Source: Oscillatoria acuminata PCC 6304 (GTDB lineage Bacteria; Cyanobacteriota; Cyanobacteriia; Cyanobacteriales; Laspinemataceae). Taken from it: 64,000 bases of DNA. The notes beneath the pieces were generated by a model that searched no databases, had not been told where the DNA came from, and was given only the letters and a program-made list of their open reading frames with translations. Below are positions 50,716 to 59,485 of this stretch, piece after piece. The stretch covers positions 4,775,227 through 4,839,226 of the forward strand of contig NC_019693.1 of the NCBI RefSeq assembly GCF_000317105.1, in the 5' to 3' direction. A program made the position numbers and the translations under genes. The stretch's first letter is position 1. Every line of letters starts with the position of its first letter.

Positions 50716-51489
50716 TTGAAAAACCCATCCTCTTCTCTTCCTCTTTTATTTAAGGGGATTGCTCTATTTACTCCCGGTGGAGACCTAGTTTACTGTATCG
50801 ACCCGAGCAAAAAAAATCGGTGGCATCTGAATTTATGTGCGGTCCTTCAAGAATGGCTGGGGCTGATCGAACCCCCCCATTTCCTGGTTCCTTGTTATAC
50901 CGCAACGGTAGACCGCTGGCTTGATCCCTATACTGGACAAGTGCAAACTTCCGCGATCGCCTCTCCGTCTGTCCTGCGCTATCAAGCCCTGCTGAATGCT
51001 ATCTTTGAAATGGAGGACTTGACTTGGGCAGTCGCGCCTTGGTCAGAAGAGTTATGTCATCCAATGGTGTTAGCCACCTATCGTCAGCAGTTTCCCCAAC
51101 TCTGGGAAAATCATGAGCTGATTGTCCGCTTGGAGTCTACCGCCGACGAGGGCAGCGTTCACCCCCCGAATTTATCCCCGAAGTTGAGGTTTACTTTGTC
51201 CGAACAAACCCCGACTCAAGGATATGTGCTCCGGTTATTTGTTTCGGGTCATACAGGAGCAACGGAGAGAACCCTCAAGACTTTGCACCAGCTTTTGGAA
51301 GAGTCTTTAGGCTATCCCTATACCTTGAAAGTGATTGATGTTTCTAAACATCCAGAACAGGCAGAACAGGCTCAAGTTTCCGCTACACCTACCCTGGTCA
51401 AAATGTGGCCCTTGCCCGTGCGCCGCATTGTCGGAAATCTAGAAGATGAAGATAAAATTTTGAATCTACTGGGCTGTCTGAAATCTTAA
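50716..51489 (+). CDS. KaiB-domain protein with an unknown N-terminal domain
   Basis: 257 residues. No ATG is available; TTG 50716 (or 50713) is the first start. Residues 1-150 form a domain I cannot name (GIALFTPGGDLVYCIDPSKK, LIEPPHFLVPCYTATVDRWL). Residues 167-257 are a KaiB/SasA-N thioredoxin-like fold: GYVLRLFVSGHTGATERTLK, YPYTLKVIDVSKHPEQAEQA, VSATPTLVKMWPLPVRRIVG. In the clock, this fold binds KaiC; this fusion may sense or modulate the clock, which is inference. It follows pilT and has its own terminator. Confidence 0.85.
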   Translation: MKNPSSSLPLLFKGIALFTPGGDLVYCIDPSKKNRWHLNLCAVLQEWLGLIEPPHFLVPCYTATVDRWLDPYTGQVQTSAIASPSVLRYQALLNAIFEMEDLTWAVAPWSEELCHPMVLATYRQQFPQLWENHELIVRLESTADEGSVHPPNLSPKLRFTLSEQTPTQGYVLRLFVSGHTGATERTLKTLHQLLEESLGYPYTLKVIDVSKHPEQAEQAQVSATPTLVKMWPLPVRRIVGNLEDEDKILNLLGCLKS

Positions 51490-51562
51490 GTTGATTTGAT
51501 GAAAATTAGGGATGAATTCGGGAAATCTTAACCCCTCTTCATCCCGGCTGAGTTATTAAAAA

Positions 51563-51590
51563 GGGCGCACTTTGTGCGCCCCCTTGTTTT
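51563..51590 (+). terminator. Terminator of the KaiB-domain gene
   Basis: GGGCGCAC (51563-51570) pairs perfectly with GTGCGCCC (51574-51581) around TTT; CCTTGTTTT follows. Confidence 0.8.
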
Positions 51591-51591
51591 G

Positions 51592-52398
51592 CTAAGGGTT
51601 GGGAGAGGGGTCGGGGGTAAGGGGTTCTAGGGTCTCGAATAATAAGGCGATCGCCGGTTCGAGTTTAGAGGCAGCCACATCCGTTGCGGAAATGAGCAAC
51701 AAATAGACACTGCGATCGCGCTGACGGACCAAAATTGTCCCCTGCATCGGCGTCTGATTATTGAAAATTCCTGTCCAAGGGACAAGCACCTCTCCCGAGG
51801 CGACTGGTCTAAACTCAGCGGGACTAAATCCTTCCCCCCGCTTAAATTCCTCAATGGCAATTTCTGCCAACTCCTCATTACTCAAGGTGCGCGCCGTCGC
51901 CAGGGGTTGGACAATCACCGTATAGGCTAAATTTCCATCGGGAGATTCGATTAATGGAATCCCCGCTGAAGACCCGATTTTATAGGGTTGCAGAGGTCCT
52001 CTTTCCGCCGTTTCTTCTTCATTATCCGTGGGTAAATATTCCGCCAGCACTCCCACCGTAAACCGTCCCCCGGGGTCTTGATAGCGTTCTTCGCTTAACT
52101 GGACTGGACTGGCTTCTAATTCTTCCGCAGAGAGAGTTGGGGCGGTGGGGGAAGCGGGGGAAGATGGGGGAGATGGGGAAGCGGGGGAAGATTGGGGAGT
52201 CGGGGAAGCGGGGGTGGTTTGAGTGCCTCTTTGGGCGAGTTGAATCACCCTAGGAGGAGCCTCTGCTGCGCGGGCATTTAACTGCAAATTCGAGAGACCC
52301 ATCTGGGGGTGCAGGTGAACTGCACGATGGTCCGCAATCATCAGAGTCAGTGCCGTTAGTAGCCCCAAACCGAGCAGCCAAAGCCGGTTTCGTTTCAT
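51592..52398 (-). CDS. Exported protein, unknown function
   Basis: ATG 52398 (MKRNRLWLLGLGLLTALTLM) has GAGGA upstream; an earlier ATG at 52419 adds seven residues without a site. 268 residues: signal peptide or anchor, Ser/Pro/Ala repeat linker (SPASPSPPSSPASP, about 65-90), then a globular domain (about 105-255) with GGRFTVGVLAEYLPT, LAYTVIVQPLATARTLSNEE and TILVRQRDRSVYLLLISATD. The globular part resembles small lipoprotein-like domains; I cannot name it. Confidence 0.65.
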   Translation of the reverse strand: MKRNRLWLLGLGLLTALTLMIADHRAVHLHPQMGLSNLQLNARAAEAPPRVIQLAQRGTQTTPASPTPQSSPASPSPPSSPASPTAPTLSAEELEASPVQLSEERYQDPGGRFTVGVLAEYLPTDNEEETAERGPLQPYKIGSSAGIPLIESPDGNLAYTVIVQPLATARTLSNEELAEIAIEEFKRGEGFSPAEFRPVASGEVLVPWTGIFNNQTPMQGTILVRQRDRSVYLLLISATDVAASKLEPAIALLFETLEPLTPDPSPNP

Positions 52399-52460
52399 GT
52401 TGAGCGTCCTCGTTTTCATACTGGGAGTGATTAATCCAGGAAATAGGCGATCGCCTAGGG

Positions 52461-52576
52461 CGTCGGTACAGTATTAGATCAGCTAGGACAAGAAACCAGG
52501 TTTCTTAACCCAAATGTTGGTGATTAGCAACAATAATGGCTCAGAAACCTGGTTTCTAACCTTTACTGTACCGACG
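52461..52576. repeat. Nested inverted repeat between two leftward genes
   Basis: Outer arms CGTCGGTACAGTA (52461-52473) and TACTGTACCGACG (52564-52576) are perfectly complementary. Inside are two copies of the small palindrome AGAAACC(A/T)GGTTTCT. It begins 2 nt after the stop of the nucleoside-transporter gene (52579) and could fold into a cruciform or transcript terminator. Similar AGAAACC-GGTTTCT palindromes occur at 14468-14490 and 57594-57610. Confidence 0.7.
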
Positions 52577-52578
52577 TC

Positions 52579-54015
52579 CTAACGCCCTAAGACAGCGGCA
52601 TTACCGATATCAAATAACCCCGCCATACAGCCGGTCATTAACGTTGCTAGAGTACCGGCCCAAAGTGCTTTAAAGCCTAGGGAAGCCACTTCATTGCGAC
52701 GTTCAGGGATTAACCCGGATAACCCTCCGACAAAAATGCCGTAGGAGGCGAAATGGGTAAACCCACAGAGCACATAGCTAACGACTAACAGGGCGCGAGT
52801 GCTCAGTTCCCCAGACTGGGCGAATGCCCCAAGGGCTTGATAGGGGGGAATATTCGTTTCAAACAGCCGTCGGCCAATCAAGAGGGAACAGGTCCACAAT
52901 TCCTGCCACTCTAGGGATACCCCAGTTAAAAAGGTTAGGGGTAAAAATAACATTCCCAAGAGATTGGCTAGAGGATTAGCAAAGAACTCGGTCACTAAAG
53001 AAGTGTCACCCGCTGGAGAGGCTCCAACCACGAGATTTGAGATCCCACTAAAGACCGCATTAATTAGGGCAACCATTCCCAGAATGGCAATAATCGCGGC
53101 AGCAATTCCCACGGCCATTTTCACCCCATCCAAGGCCCCGCCAATTAAACTATCCATTGGGTTGGGACGTTTAGAGGAGTCAGATTCTTTGTCCTCGGGA
53201 ATGTGACCGAGGGTTTTCGGTTCGCCGGTTTCGGGGATTAACAGTTTAGAAATCACGAAACAAGCGGGAATGGTCATAATCGAAGCGGAGACCAAGTGAC
53301 CGGCAATGGAGGGAAAAGTCGGGCGCAATAAACCGGCATAGAGGGCTAAGACGGAAGAGGCGATCGAGCCAAAGCAACTGGTCAAAATGGCGCAAAGTTC
53401 GCTGCGGGTCATGTCTAATAAAAAGGGTTTGATGGCGATCGCCGATTCAATCCCGACAAAAATATTAGCCGCCCCTGCCATTGATTCAGCACCACTGATT
53501 CTCATGGTTTTCTGGAAAATAACCGCAAACCACTTCACCACCGGCTGAATAATATTCAGGCGATAGAGTAAACTGACCAATCCAGAAAAGAAAATAACTT
53601 GCGGCAAGGCGCGAAAGGCTAGAACATAAGCAAAACCGGGATTGAGGTTATCGGTACTGAGGCGATCGCCCGCCACCGCAACGTAAGGATTGCCGACGGT
53701 TCGGGCAATCCAGCGACCCGCTGGCCCTGGACCGGCGGCAAAATTGGGGTCTGCCACCAACATCGAAGCCGGTCCCCCAAACAGGAATTGCGCCCCAGCT
53801 TCCGAGGCATCCAGGACCACATTCAGGAAGTTACTCAGTCCTTCAACCAGATTGCTGCCCAACCCAAACACGATTAATCCCACAACCATTTGTAGGCCAA
53901 TTCCCCAAAAGATGACCTTCCAGGGAATAATTCGACGATCTTCGGAACCCAGCCATGCAATAAAGCATAGACCCACGATTCCGAGTAATGAGAGTAAATT
54001 TAATATCGGGTTCAT
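52579..54015 (-). CDS. Concentrative nucleoside transporter (CNT/NupC family)
   Basis: Inner-membrane cation-coupled nucleoside importer. ATG 54015 (MNPILNLLSLLGIVGLCF) gives 478 residues; the 84 bases of open frame upstream have no family match. Many hydrophobic helices; family motifs VLAFRALPQVIFFSGLVSLL (about 160), GAANIFVGIESAIAIKPFLL (about 210), HLVSASIMTIPACFV (about 270) and LCGFTHFASYGIFVGGLSGL near the end. Complete. Confidence 0.92.
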   Translation of the reverse strand: MNPILNLLSLLGIVGLCFIAWLGSEDRRIIPWKVIFWGIGLQMVVGLIVFGLGSNLVEGLSNFLNVVLDASEAGAQFLFGGPASMLVADPNFAAGPGPAGRWIARTVGNPYVAVAGDRLSTDNLNPGFAYVLAFRALPQVIFFSGLVSLLYRLNIIQPVVKWFAVIFQKTMRISGAESMAGAANIFVGIESAIAIKPFLLDMTRSELCAILTSCFGSIASSVLALYAGLLRPTFPSIAGHLVSASIMTIPACFVISKLLIPETGEPKTLGHIPEDKESDSSKRPNPMDSLIGGALDGVKMAVGIAAAIIAILGMVALINAVFSGISNLVVGASPAGDTSLVTEFFANPLANLLGMLFLPLTFLTGVSLEWQELWTCSLLIGRRLFETNIPPYQALGAFAQSGELSTRALLVVSYVLCGFTHFASYGIFVGGLSGLIPERRNEVASLGFKALWAGTLATLMTGCMAGLFDIGNAAVLGR

Positions 54016-54129
54016 TTTCGATTGACGTCTCCCGCACGATGAACGGTGTGGTGATCGACTGTAAGCCAACTGGACGGGTTTAAAACTCCCCCATTCCAAC
54101 GGTTTGGAACCAGAGGAGGTGGGTGCGTT

Positions 54130-54347
54130 GGGAGCATCTCAATTTTGCCTAAAAACCAGTCTGACCTCTCCCCAAACCCCTCCCCACCTCTCCCCCGGCC
54201 CTCTCCTACGAGGAGAGGGAGAATAAGGAATGAATGTTTGTTGCTGGAGGGGCTTTGAGACTTTGAGACTCCCCCTTCCGGCTCCCCCTTCCCTCTTAGG
54301 GAAGGGGGTTGGGGGGTTAGGTCTCTTGAACAAAATGAGATGCTCCC
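54130..54347 (-). mobile_element. MITE-like inverted-repeat element, copy B
   Basis: The 218-bp element begins GGGAGCATCTCAATTTTG and ends CAAAATGAGATGCTCCC. It is flanked by the perfect 8-bp duplication GGTGCGTT (54122-54129 and 54348-54355). It is inverted relative to copies A and C. The interior shares their CCTAACCCCCCAACCCCC and hairpin segments. It has no gene and lies upstream of the nucleoside transporter. Confidence 0.92.
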
Positions 54348-54559
54348 GGTGCGTTTTGTCCACTTCTCTTGAGGGGTAGCCAACTGGGTTTGAACCTTTA
54401 AGAAAAAAGTTGACTCAAACCTATAACCGTTGACTCTTTAATATCAAACGCGAAAGTGAATTTTGATTTAGACGTCCCGGGCCAAATTCTAACGTTATCG
54501 GGGCATTCCTGTCTAGTTCTGCCGTCAAAATTTTTGAAAATTTCTCTCTCTGTCCGGAT

Positions 54560-54583
54560 AAAAAATAAAATCCCCATTCGGGG
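54560..54583 (-). terminator. Terminator of the thioredoxin-NHL gene
   Basis: On the minus strand CCCCGAATGGGG (54583-54572) is followed by ATTTTATTTTTT (54571-54560). It lies about 100 nt after the stop at 54685. Confidence 0.65.
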
Positions 54584-54684
54584 AGGTTATTTGGGGGGTT
54601 TATTGACTTGGCCTCAGACCGAGTGTCCCTCTTTTTGAAGCAGTCTGAGCCTTGTGTTACAGTAGTTAGTTTTTAACTAAATTC

Positions 54685-56205
54685 TCATGGCACACAAAAC
54701 CCCGGTGCACATAATCCAGTCAACTCTAGGGTGGTCACGGTTAGAGTATCTAAGGCTACCCGTCGGATGCGATGATTATTGGTATCGGCAATATAAAGGA
54801 TGCCTGAAGCAATACTCAAACCCCCTGGTTCAAAAAAGCGGGAGGTGGTATTTTTACCATCTAATAATCCCGGGGTTCCATCTCCTAGAACAGTTTTGCA
54901 CTCTCCCGTTTTGGGATGGACAGTTTTAATTTTATGGTTGTAGGTATCTGCAACCCACAGTAATCCCTCGGCATAATCGATGCCGAGACAATGTTGGAAT
55001 AGGGCCTCTTCTGCGGTCCCATCGCGATCGCCAAATCCAAACAAATCGCCACTGCCGCAGAGGGTTCGCACCCGGGGTTCATTCCCTAACCCGATTCCGC
55101 GAATCGAACTAATTTCACTATCCGCCACAAACAGTTCCTCGTCATCGCTGGTGATGCCGCTAGGTTGAGCAAATGCCGCCTCATCAAGTTCTCCATCCAT
55201 GCCAGCTTCTGCACCGATGCCACTGTAGGTCCCCACGGTTCCATCCATCAAATCTAAAGCCCAAATTTGGTGGGACCCGGCCATTGCCATCAATAATACT
55301 TCCCCGCCAATCAGTTCTAAATCCCAGGGGGAATTTAAAGGCGTCTCTAATCCATGACCTCCTTGGGGACCCTGGGTGCGATTTTGTTCTCCAGTTCCCG
55401 CGAGGGTTTGCACCTGTTCCGTGGTGAAATCGATTTGCCGGATGGCATGATTTTCCGTATCCGCAACATAGAGACGTTGGGAGTTGGCATCCCAACTCAT
55501 ACCTTGGGGTCCAAAAAACTGCGCTTCAGAAAAAGACCCATCAGTTAATCCAGGGATGCCGTTGCCGATGATGGATTGTACGGTGCCATTGAGGGTGGTG
55601 ACAATGATGCGATGATGACCCGAGTCGGCAATAAACAGACGACTGCTGGCGGCATCGGCGAGGACTTTCCCCGGAAAGGCTAAGGGGGTAATTAAGGGAT
55701 TTTTCTGTTTTTCTAGGAGAGGTTTGATAGGGGGAATTGAGGCTGAACCTTGAGCTTGCTGCTGGGCGATTAACTGGGCGATCGCCTCATCCAATTCCCC
55801 CCGTTTCCCTTCTCCCGAAACCATTCCCACTACATATCCCAGAGGGTCAATTAAAACTAAAGTCGGCCATGCGCGCACCGCATACTGTTGCCAAATTTCA
55901 AACTCCTGATCCACAATCACCGGATGTTCGATATCATACCGGAGAATCGCTTGCCGAATGTTTTCCGTTTCCTTTTCGTTCTCGAACTTAGCCGAATGAA
56001 CACCAATAACGGTGAGATATTCGGGATATTTTTGCTCTAAGTATTTTAAATCGGGTAAAATATGCAGGCAGTTAATGCAGCAATAGGTCCAAAAGTCCAG
56101 GAGGACAATTCGGCCTTTTAATTGGGCGAGGGATAAAGGGCGATCGCAATTTAACCAAGGTTGATGGGAAGGAAATTCTGGCGCTCTCACCCGAGGAAGG
56201 TTCAT
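54685..56205 (-). CDS. Thioredoxin-like / NHL-repeat protein
   Basis: 506 residues from ATG 56205 (MNLPRVRAPEFPSHQPWLNC); a TTG at 56223 adds six. Residues 1-150 are a TlpA/AhpC-type thioredoxin fold with the redox motif WTYCCINCLH (C-x-x-C, about 45). Residues 180-500 hold five or six NHL beta-propeller blades (SRLFIADSGHHRIIV, LWVADTYNHKIKTV, LYIADTNNHRIRRV). The architecture resembles mammalian NHLRC2. No signal peptide, so cytoplasmic. Its partner is unknown. Confidence 0.9.
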   Translation of the reverse strand: MNLPRVRAPEFPSHQPWLNCDRPLSLAQLKGRIVLLDFWTYCCINCLHILPDLKYLEQKYPEYLTVIGVHSAKFENEKETENIRQAILRYDIEHPVIVDQEFEIWQQYAVRAWPTLVLIDPLGYVVGMVSGEGKRGELDEAIAQLIAQQQAQGSASIPPIKPLLEKQKNPLITPLAFPGKVLADAASSRLFIADSGHHRIIVTTLNGTVQSIIGNGIPGLTDGSFSEAQFFGPQGMSWDANSQRLYVADTENHAIRQIDFTTEQVQTLAGTGEQNRTQGPQGGHGLETPLNSPWDLELIGGEVLLMAMAGSHQIWALDLMDGTVGTYSGIGAEAGMDGELDEAAFAQPSGITSDDEELFVADSEISSIRGIGLGNEPRVRTLCGSGDLFGFGDRDGTAEEALFQHCLGIDYAEGLLWVADTYNHKIKTVHPKTGECKTVLGDGTPGLLDGKNTTSRFFEPGGLSIASGILYIADTNNHRIRRVALDTLTVTTLELTGLCAPGFCVP

Positions 56206-56240
56206 AAGATTGACTTTGAGCAATTTACTCGATTATTTTA

Positions 56241-56359
56241 GACAATGAAACAAAAATTGTCACAACAACCCAGTTTTTGCTCCTTTGGTAGGGGGGTGAG
56301 AAACCCGATTTTTTTCCTAAATTTAGGCAATGAAACAACAATTGTCGCAGAAACGAGGT
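56241..56359 (+). repeat. Direct repeat of about 120 bp, left of the helical-repeat gene
   Basis: Starts GACAATGAAACAAAAATTG and contains GTGAGAAACCCGATTTTTTT and CCTAAATTTAGGCAATGAAA. It matches 57489-57610 in the same orientation with scattered differences. Each copy has two GAAAC...AATTGTC units and an internal palindrome, CCTAAATTTAGG. Confidence 0.75.
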
Positions 56360-56418
56360 GAGGGAGTAAGATGCCAGACCGATCGCGATCGCATGATTGA
56401 AAATACTCCCGCTCACAT

Positions 56419-57456
56419 TCAATCCAACTCCTCAGCAAGTTCCTGTGCCCAGGCTTTTCGTGCGGCTTTCAGAGTTTCTTCCGCCTCCGAGAGAATGGCA
56501 CTCGCTTCCGCATCCCGATTGGCTAACTTGAGTGCTGCACCCACGTGATTCAGCGCTTCGCCTCGATAACCATCAACGCGGATTGAGTAGGCTAATGCAG
56601 TGGCCTCAGATAACTGTCCAGAACGAGCCAGCGCTGCGACGATTTCAGAGAGCGCCTTTTCCGGCCAACTCGGATAGCGCATGGAGCGAGCTACTTCTAT
56701 GGCATCAGAAAAACGTCCAGCTTTTGTCAGTTCCTTTGCCACTTCGTTGAGATTATTCTCTCGCCGCACTTCACCGCCTACAGAATAGGCGATCGTTTTG
56801 GCTTCAGTCAGAAGGGCATCCGCTTCGCTGAGTCGGTTCACTCCTTTCAGGGCTGTCACCACGTTAAGTAACGAGTAAACCGACCAATCTTCCACAGAAC
56901 GAGCGACTGTGGCGGCTTCACTAAACATAGCGCTAGCTTCATCCACGCGATCGCTATTCTCCCATGTCACGGCCAATTCTAAAAATCCCCGGACTCGGTC
57001 GGTCCCCTTGGAAATCGAACGGATCACATTTGCCGCTTCCTCAAAGTTTCCAGCTTGATTCAAGGCAGTCGCCAAACTCCTCAGCGCCTTGATGCGCTCG
57101 CGTTCCCCCACCAGAGAAGCCGCAATAGAGGCAGCTTCGGAAAACTGTCCGGCTTGCGCCAGCGCTGCCACTAGCTCGCTCAGAACGTTTTCTCGACTAT
57201 AAGCAGGCCAAAGAGACTTAGCAATTTGGGGGATTTCGGCAAACAGCGCCTGTGCTTCATCAGGACGGTTGGCTCGGTGGAATGCTGTTGCTAACTCGCA
57301 CAAGGCAATGGCTCGACTGGACATTTTACGAATAGCGCGAGTCACTGTAGTTGCCTCGGCAAAAGCTGCACTCGCTTCACTGTCACGATTGGCGATCGCC
57401 AACTCTACGGCCCGATCTCTCAACTCTTGCAATCGTCTAGTCTCTACAAAGTTCAT
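56419..57456 (-). CDS. Helical-repeat (TPR-like) protein
   Basis: 345 residues from ATG 57456 (MNFVETRRLQELRDRAVELA); upstream codons to 57513 lie in or near the flanking repeat. The protein is a string of about nine 35-38-residue helical hairpins, each with an AL..(L/I)A.A....N...EA motif (ALRSLATALNQAGNFEEAAN, ALSEIVAALARSGQLSEATA). A protein-protein scaffold is likely, with no enzymatic motif. It is flanked by about 120-bp direct repeats. Confidence 0.75.
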   Translation of the reverse strand: MNFVETRRLQELRDRAVELAIANRDSEASAAFAEATTVTRAIRKMSSRAIALCELATAFHRANRPDEAQALFAEIPQIAKSLWPAYSRENVLSELVAALAQAGQFSEAASIAASLVGERERIKALRSLATALNQAGNFEEAANVIRSISKGTDRVRGFLELAVTWENSDRVDEASAMFSEAATVARSVEDWSVYSLLNVVTALKGVNRLSEADALLTEAKTIAYSVGGEVRRENNLNEVAKELTKAGRFSDAIEVARSMRYPSWPEKALSEIVAALARSGQLSEATALAYSIRVDGYRGEALNHVGAALKLANRDAEASAILSEAEETLKAARKAWAQELAEELD

Positions 57457-57488
57457 ATCTGTAGTGAATATTAATGAAATTGGTATTA

Positions 57489-57610
57489 GACAAGGAAACA
57501 AAAATTGTCGCAAAAACCCGGTTTTCGGTCCTCTTTTAGGAGGGTGAGAAACCAGGTTTTTTTCCTAAATTTAGGCCAGGAAACGACAATTCTAGCAGAA
57601 ACCTGGTTTC
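57489..57610 (+). repeat. Direct repeat of about 120 bp, right of the helical-repeat gene
   Basis: Second copy of the repeat at 56241-56359: GACAAGGAAACAAAAATTG, CCTAAATTTAGGCCAGGAAA and a terminal CAGAAACCTGGTTTCG. Lies just upstream of the helical-repeat gene and downstream of the amidase gene (stop 57639). Confidence 0.75.
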
Positions 57611-57638
57611 GGGTCCTGTGGTCGGGAGGGATGAAACT

Positions 57639-59399
57639 TTACCGAGTGGTCGCGAACCAATCGACAATGCCATCAGCCAGAGTTTTGGCTAACTTTTTCT
57701 GTTCATTTTCATCCACAATCCACTCAAACTCAGTGGGATTAATCATAAACCCGAGTTCTAGTAAAATTGATGGAGCAACCGTGGGACGAGTTAAGGCTAA
57801 ATTATTCCAAAACACGCCATAGGAAGGGCGGTTTAATTTCTGCACTAAATAGTTATGCAAAAAGACCGATAAATCATGAGCTTGGGGATGATACCAAAAC
57901 ATCCCAATTCCAGCGGTATTCATGGCATCACCGAAGTCCGGTAAGGCATTATAATGGACGCTGAGGGCGAGGTGGGGTTCGTCTCGTTCGATTTGTTCAA
58001 CGCGATCGTGCGGCCATAAATCTTCATCTCCTTCTCGGGTCATTAACACGGTAGCGCCAAGCTGTTGGAGCTCATCTCGCAGGAGTTTGGAGACAACCAG
58101 GTTGACATCTTTTTCGGGATAACCTGTGGGTCCGCGAGCACCGAGGTCCTCGCTGCTGCCATGTCCTGGATCGATGAGAATTCTCATTCCCGTTAAGGGT
58201 TGATTGCGATTGCCGGTGACGGTGGGGGGATGACGCAGGGAGAGAATTAGGGTTGTGCCTTCATAGCGCAATTTATATCCCCATTGATGTGAGGGTTTGA
58301 GGTGAAATGTATATTCTACTCGATCGCTATCCAAGGGTTGCCAATCCATACGTTCGACTAAGCGATCATCATTGAAAGCGATGGTATCAGTTTGGGCAAC
58401 AGTGTTATGGAGTGTGAGGACAAAGTTGCGATCGCCCTGATTAACTGTAACGGGTACAGCGGTTTGTAGGGGAAATAGCACTTCGGTCCATCCGGGAACT
58501 TGTCGCGATCGCACTCCCCGAATAGCCGATCGCGGGGGAATCCCAGCCGACAAAATTTGCGCTTCCTCTGCTTTAATCCAGGCCCCGTAATCTAACCGAA
58601 TCCATTCGCCCTCCCGTCCCGTGATGGCGGCGCGAGTCCCCTTGGGCAACGGTGTGAGACGAGAATGATTGGTACTAGGGCCGGTGCGGGCCACTGCTGC
58701 ATCGGCAGTCACCTCAGCCACTGTAATTTGACTGGGTGACACAATCTCAATATTACCCGCTGCCGTTTGGGTTTTTGTTTCTCCATTCATGGACAATTGA
58801 TAACGCGGTTGACCCCAATTAGTAGGATTTTGCGGTGCAGTAGTACAGCCTTCAAAATTACCCGCTTCTCGGGAAATATTGGGGTCTGTCGTTCCGGTTA
58901 ACACCGCTAAATTAGAAGGCAAAGAAACCGATTCCCGATTGAGCATTAACGGAATCGTGCGATCGCCAACTTGCACAGAAACCGTAGCATTCGGCGGCGC
59001 AATTGCCCCAAAACAAATCAACTCTCCCGACATTCTAGCAATATCAACCGTCGGGGTCAGAGAACTCTCCACAAAGGCAACCCCCTCAGGAGTTGGCGGC
59101 AAACTAGCCTCTCGGGTGACCTTGATTTCGAGTTGTTGGTCTTTATGGGTTAAGGTAAAAACATTTTCCCCTAATTCTAAGGGAAAAGTCGGCGCAAAAT
59201 GTCCAGCGGGACTGCGTTCAATTCGTTGTCCATTGACTAACACTTCTGCATCCGGTGCAGCAGTACCAATTAAGAAAATCCGGTCCGAGGTCGTTTTGTG
59301 TTCCGGGGAGGGATAGGCAACAAACAGCGGTTGTTCGGCAGCAGCAGGAGTGGCGATCATTATAGATGCAATGGCCGTGGATAGAAAAAGGTTTCGCAT
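57639..59399 (-). CDS. N-acetylmuramoyl-L-alanine amidase (Amidase_3) with SH3-like domain
   Basis: Periplasmic zinc amidase that cuts the sugar-peptide bond of peptidoglycan. 586 residues: signal peptide (about 1-22, AAAEQP), an N-terminal beta-rich part (residues 25-225), a bacterial SH3-like segment (about 230-270, AVARTGPSTNHSRLTPLPKG), an AMIN-like region (295-390) and the Amidase_3 catalytic domain (about 400-586). The latter has zinc and catalytic motifs ILIDPGHGSSEDLGARG, YPEKDVNLVV, ALSVHYNALP and ILLELGFMINPTE. Complete. Confidence 0.92.
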   Translation of the reverse strand: MRNLFLSTAIASIMIATPAAAEQPLFVAYPSPEHKTTSDRIFLIGTAAPDAEVLVNGQRIERSPAGHFAPTFPLELGENVFTLTHKDQQLEIKVTREASLPPTPEGVAFVESSLTPTVDIARMSGELICFGAIAPPNATVSVQVGDRTIPLMLNRESVSLPSNLAVLTGTTDPNISREAGNFEGCTTAPQNPTNWGQPRYQLSMNGETKTQTAAGNIEIVSPSQITVAEVTADAAVARTGPSTNHSRLTPLPKGTRAAITGREGEWIRLDYGAWIKAEEAQILSAGIPPRSAIRGVRSRQVPGWTEVLFPLQTAVPVTVNQGDRNFVLTLHNTVAQTDTIAFNDDRLVERMDWQPLDSDRVEYTFHLKPSHQWGYKLRYEGTTLILSLRHPPTVTGNRNQPLTGMRILIDPGHGSSEDLGARGPTGYPEKDVNLVVSKLLRDELQQLGATVLMTREGDEDLWPHDRVEQIERDEPHLALSVHYNALPDFGDAMNTAGIGMFWYHPQAHDLSVFLHNYLVQKLNRPSYGVFWNNLALTRPTVAPSILLELGFMINPTEFEWIVDENEQKKLAKTLADGIVDWFATTR

Positions 59400-59435
59400 G
59401 AGTATCAGTCAGATTGAGCTTGAATTCGGCAAGAA

Positions 59436-59481
59436 TTAAAGGGGAAATCAACACCAGTTTTACTAGAAATTTCCCCTTTAA
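59436..59481 (-). terminator. Hairpin between the DUF1460 and amidase genes
   Basis: TTAAAGGGGAAAT (59436-59448) is exactly complementary to ATTTCCCCTTTAA (59469-59481), with a 20-nt loop. It directly follows the DUF1460 stop on the minus strand and lies upstream of the amidase start (59399). Confidence 0.6.
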
Positions 59482-59485
59482 TCCT

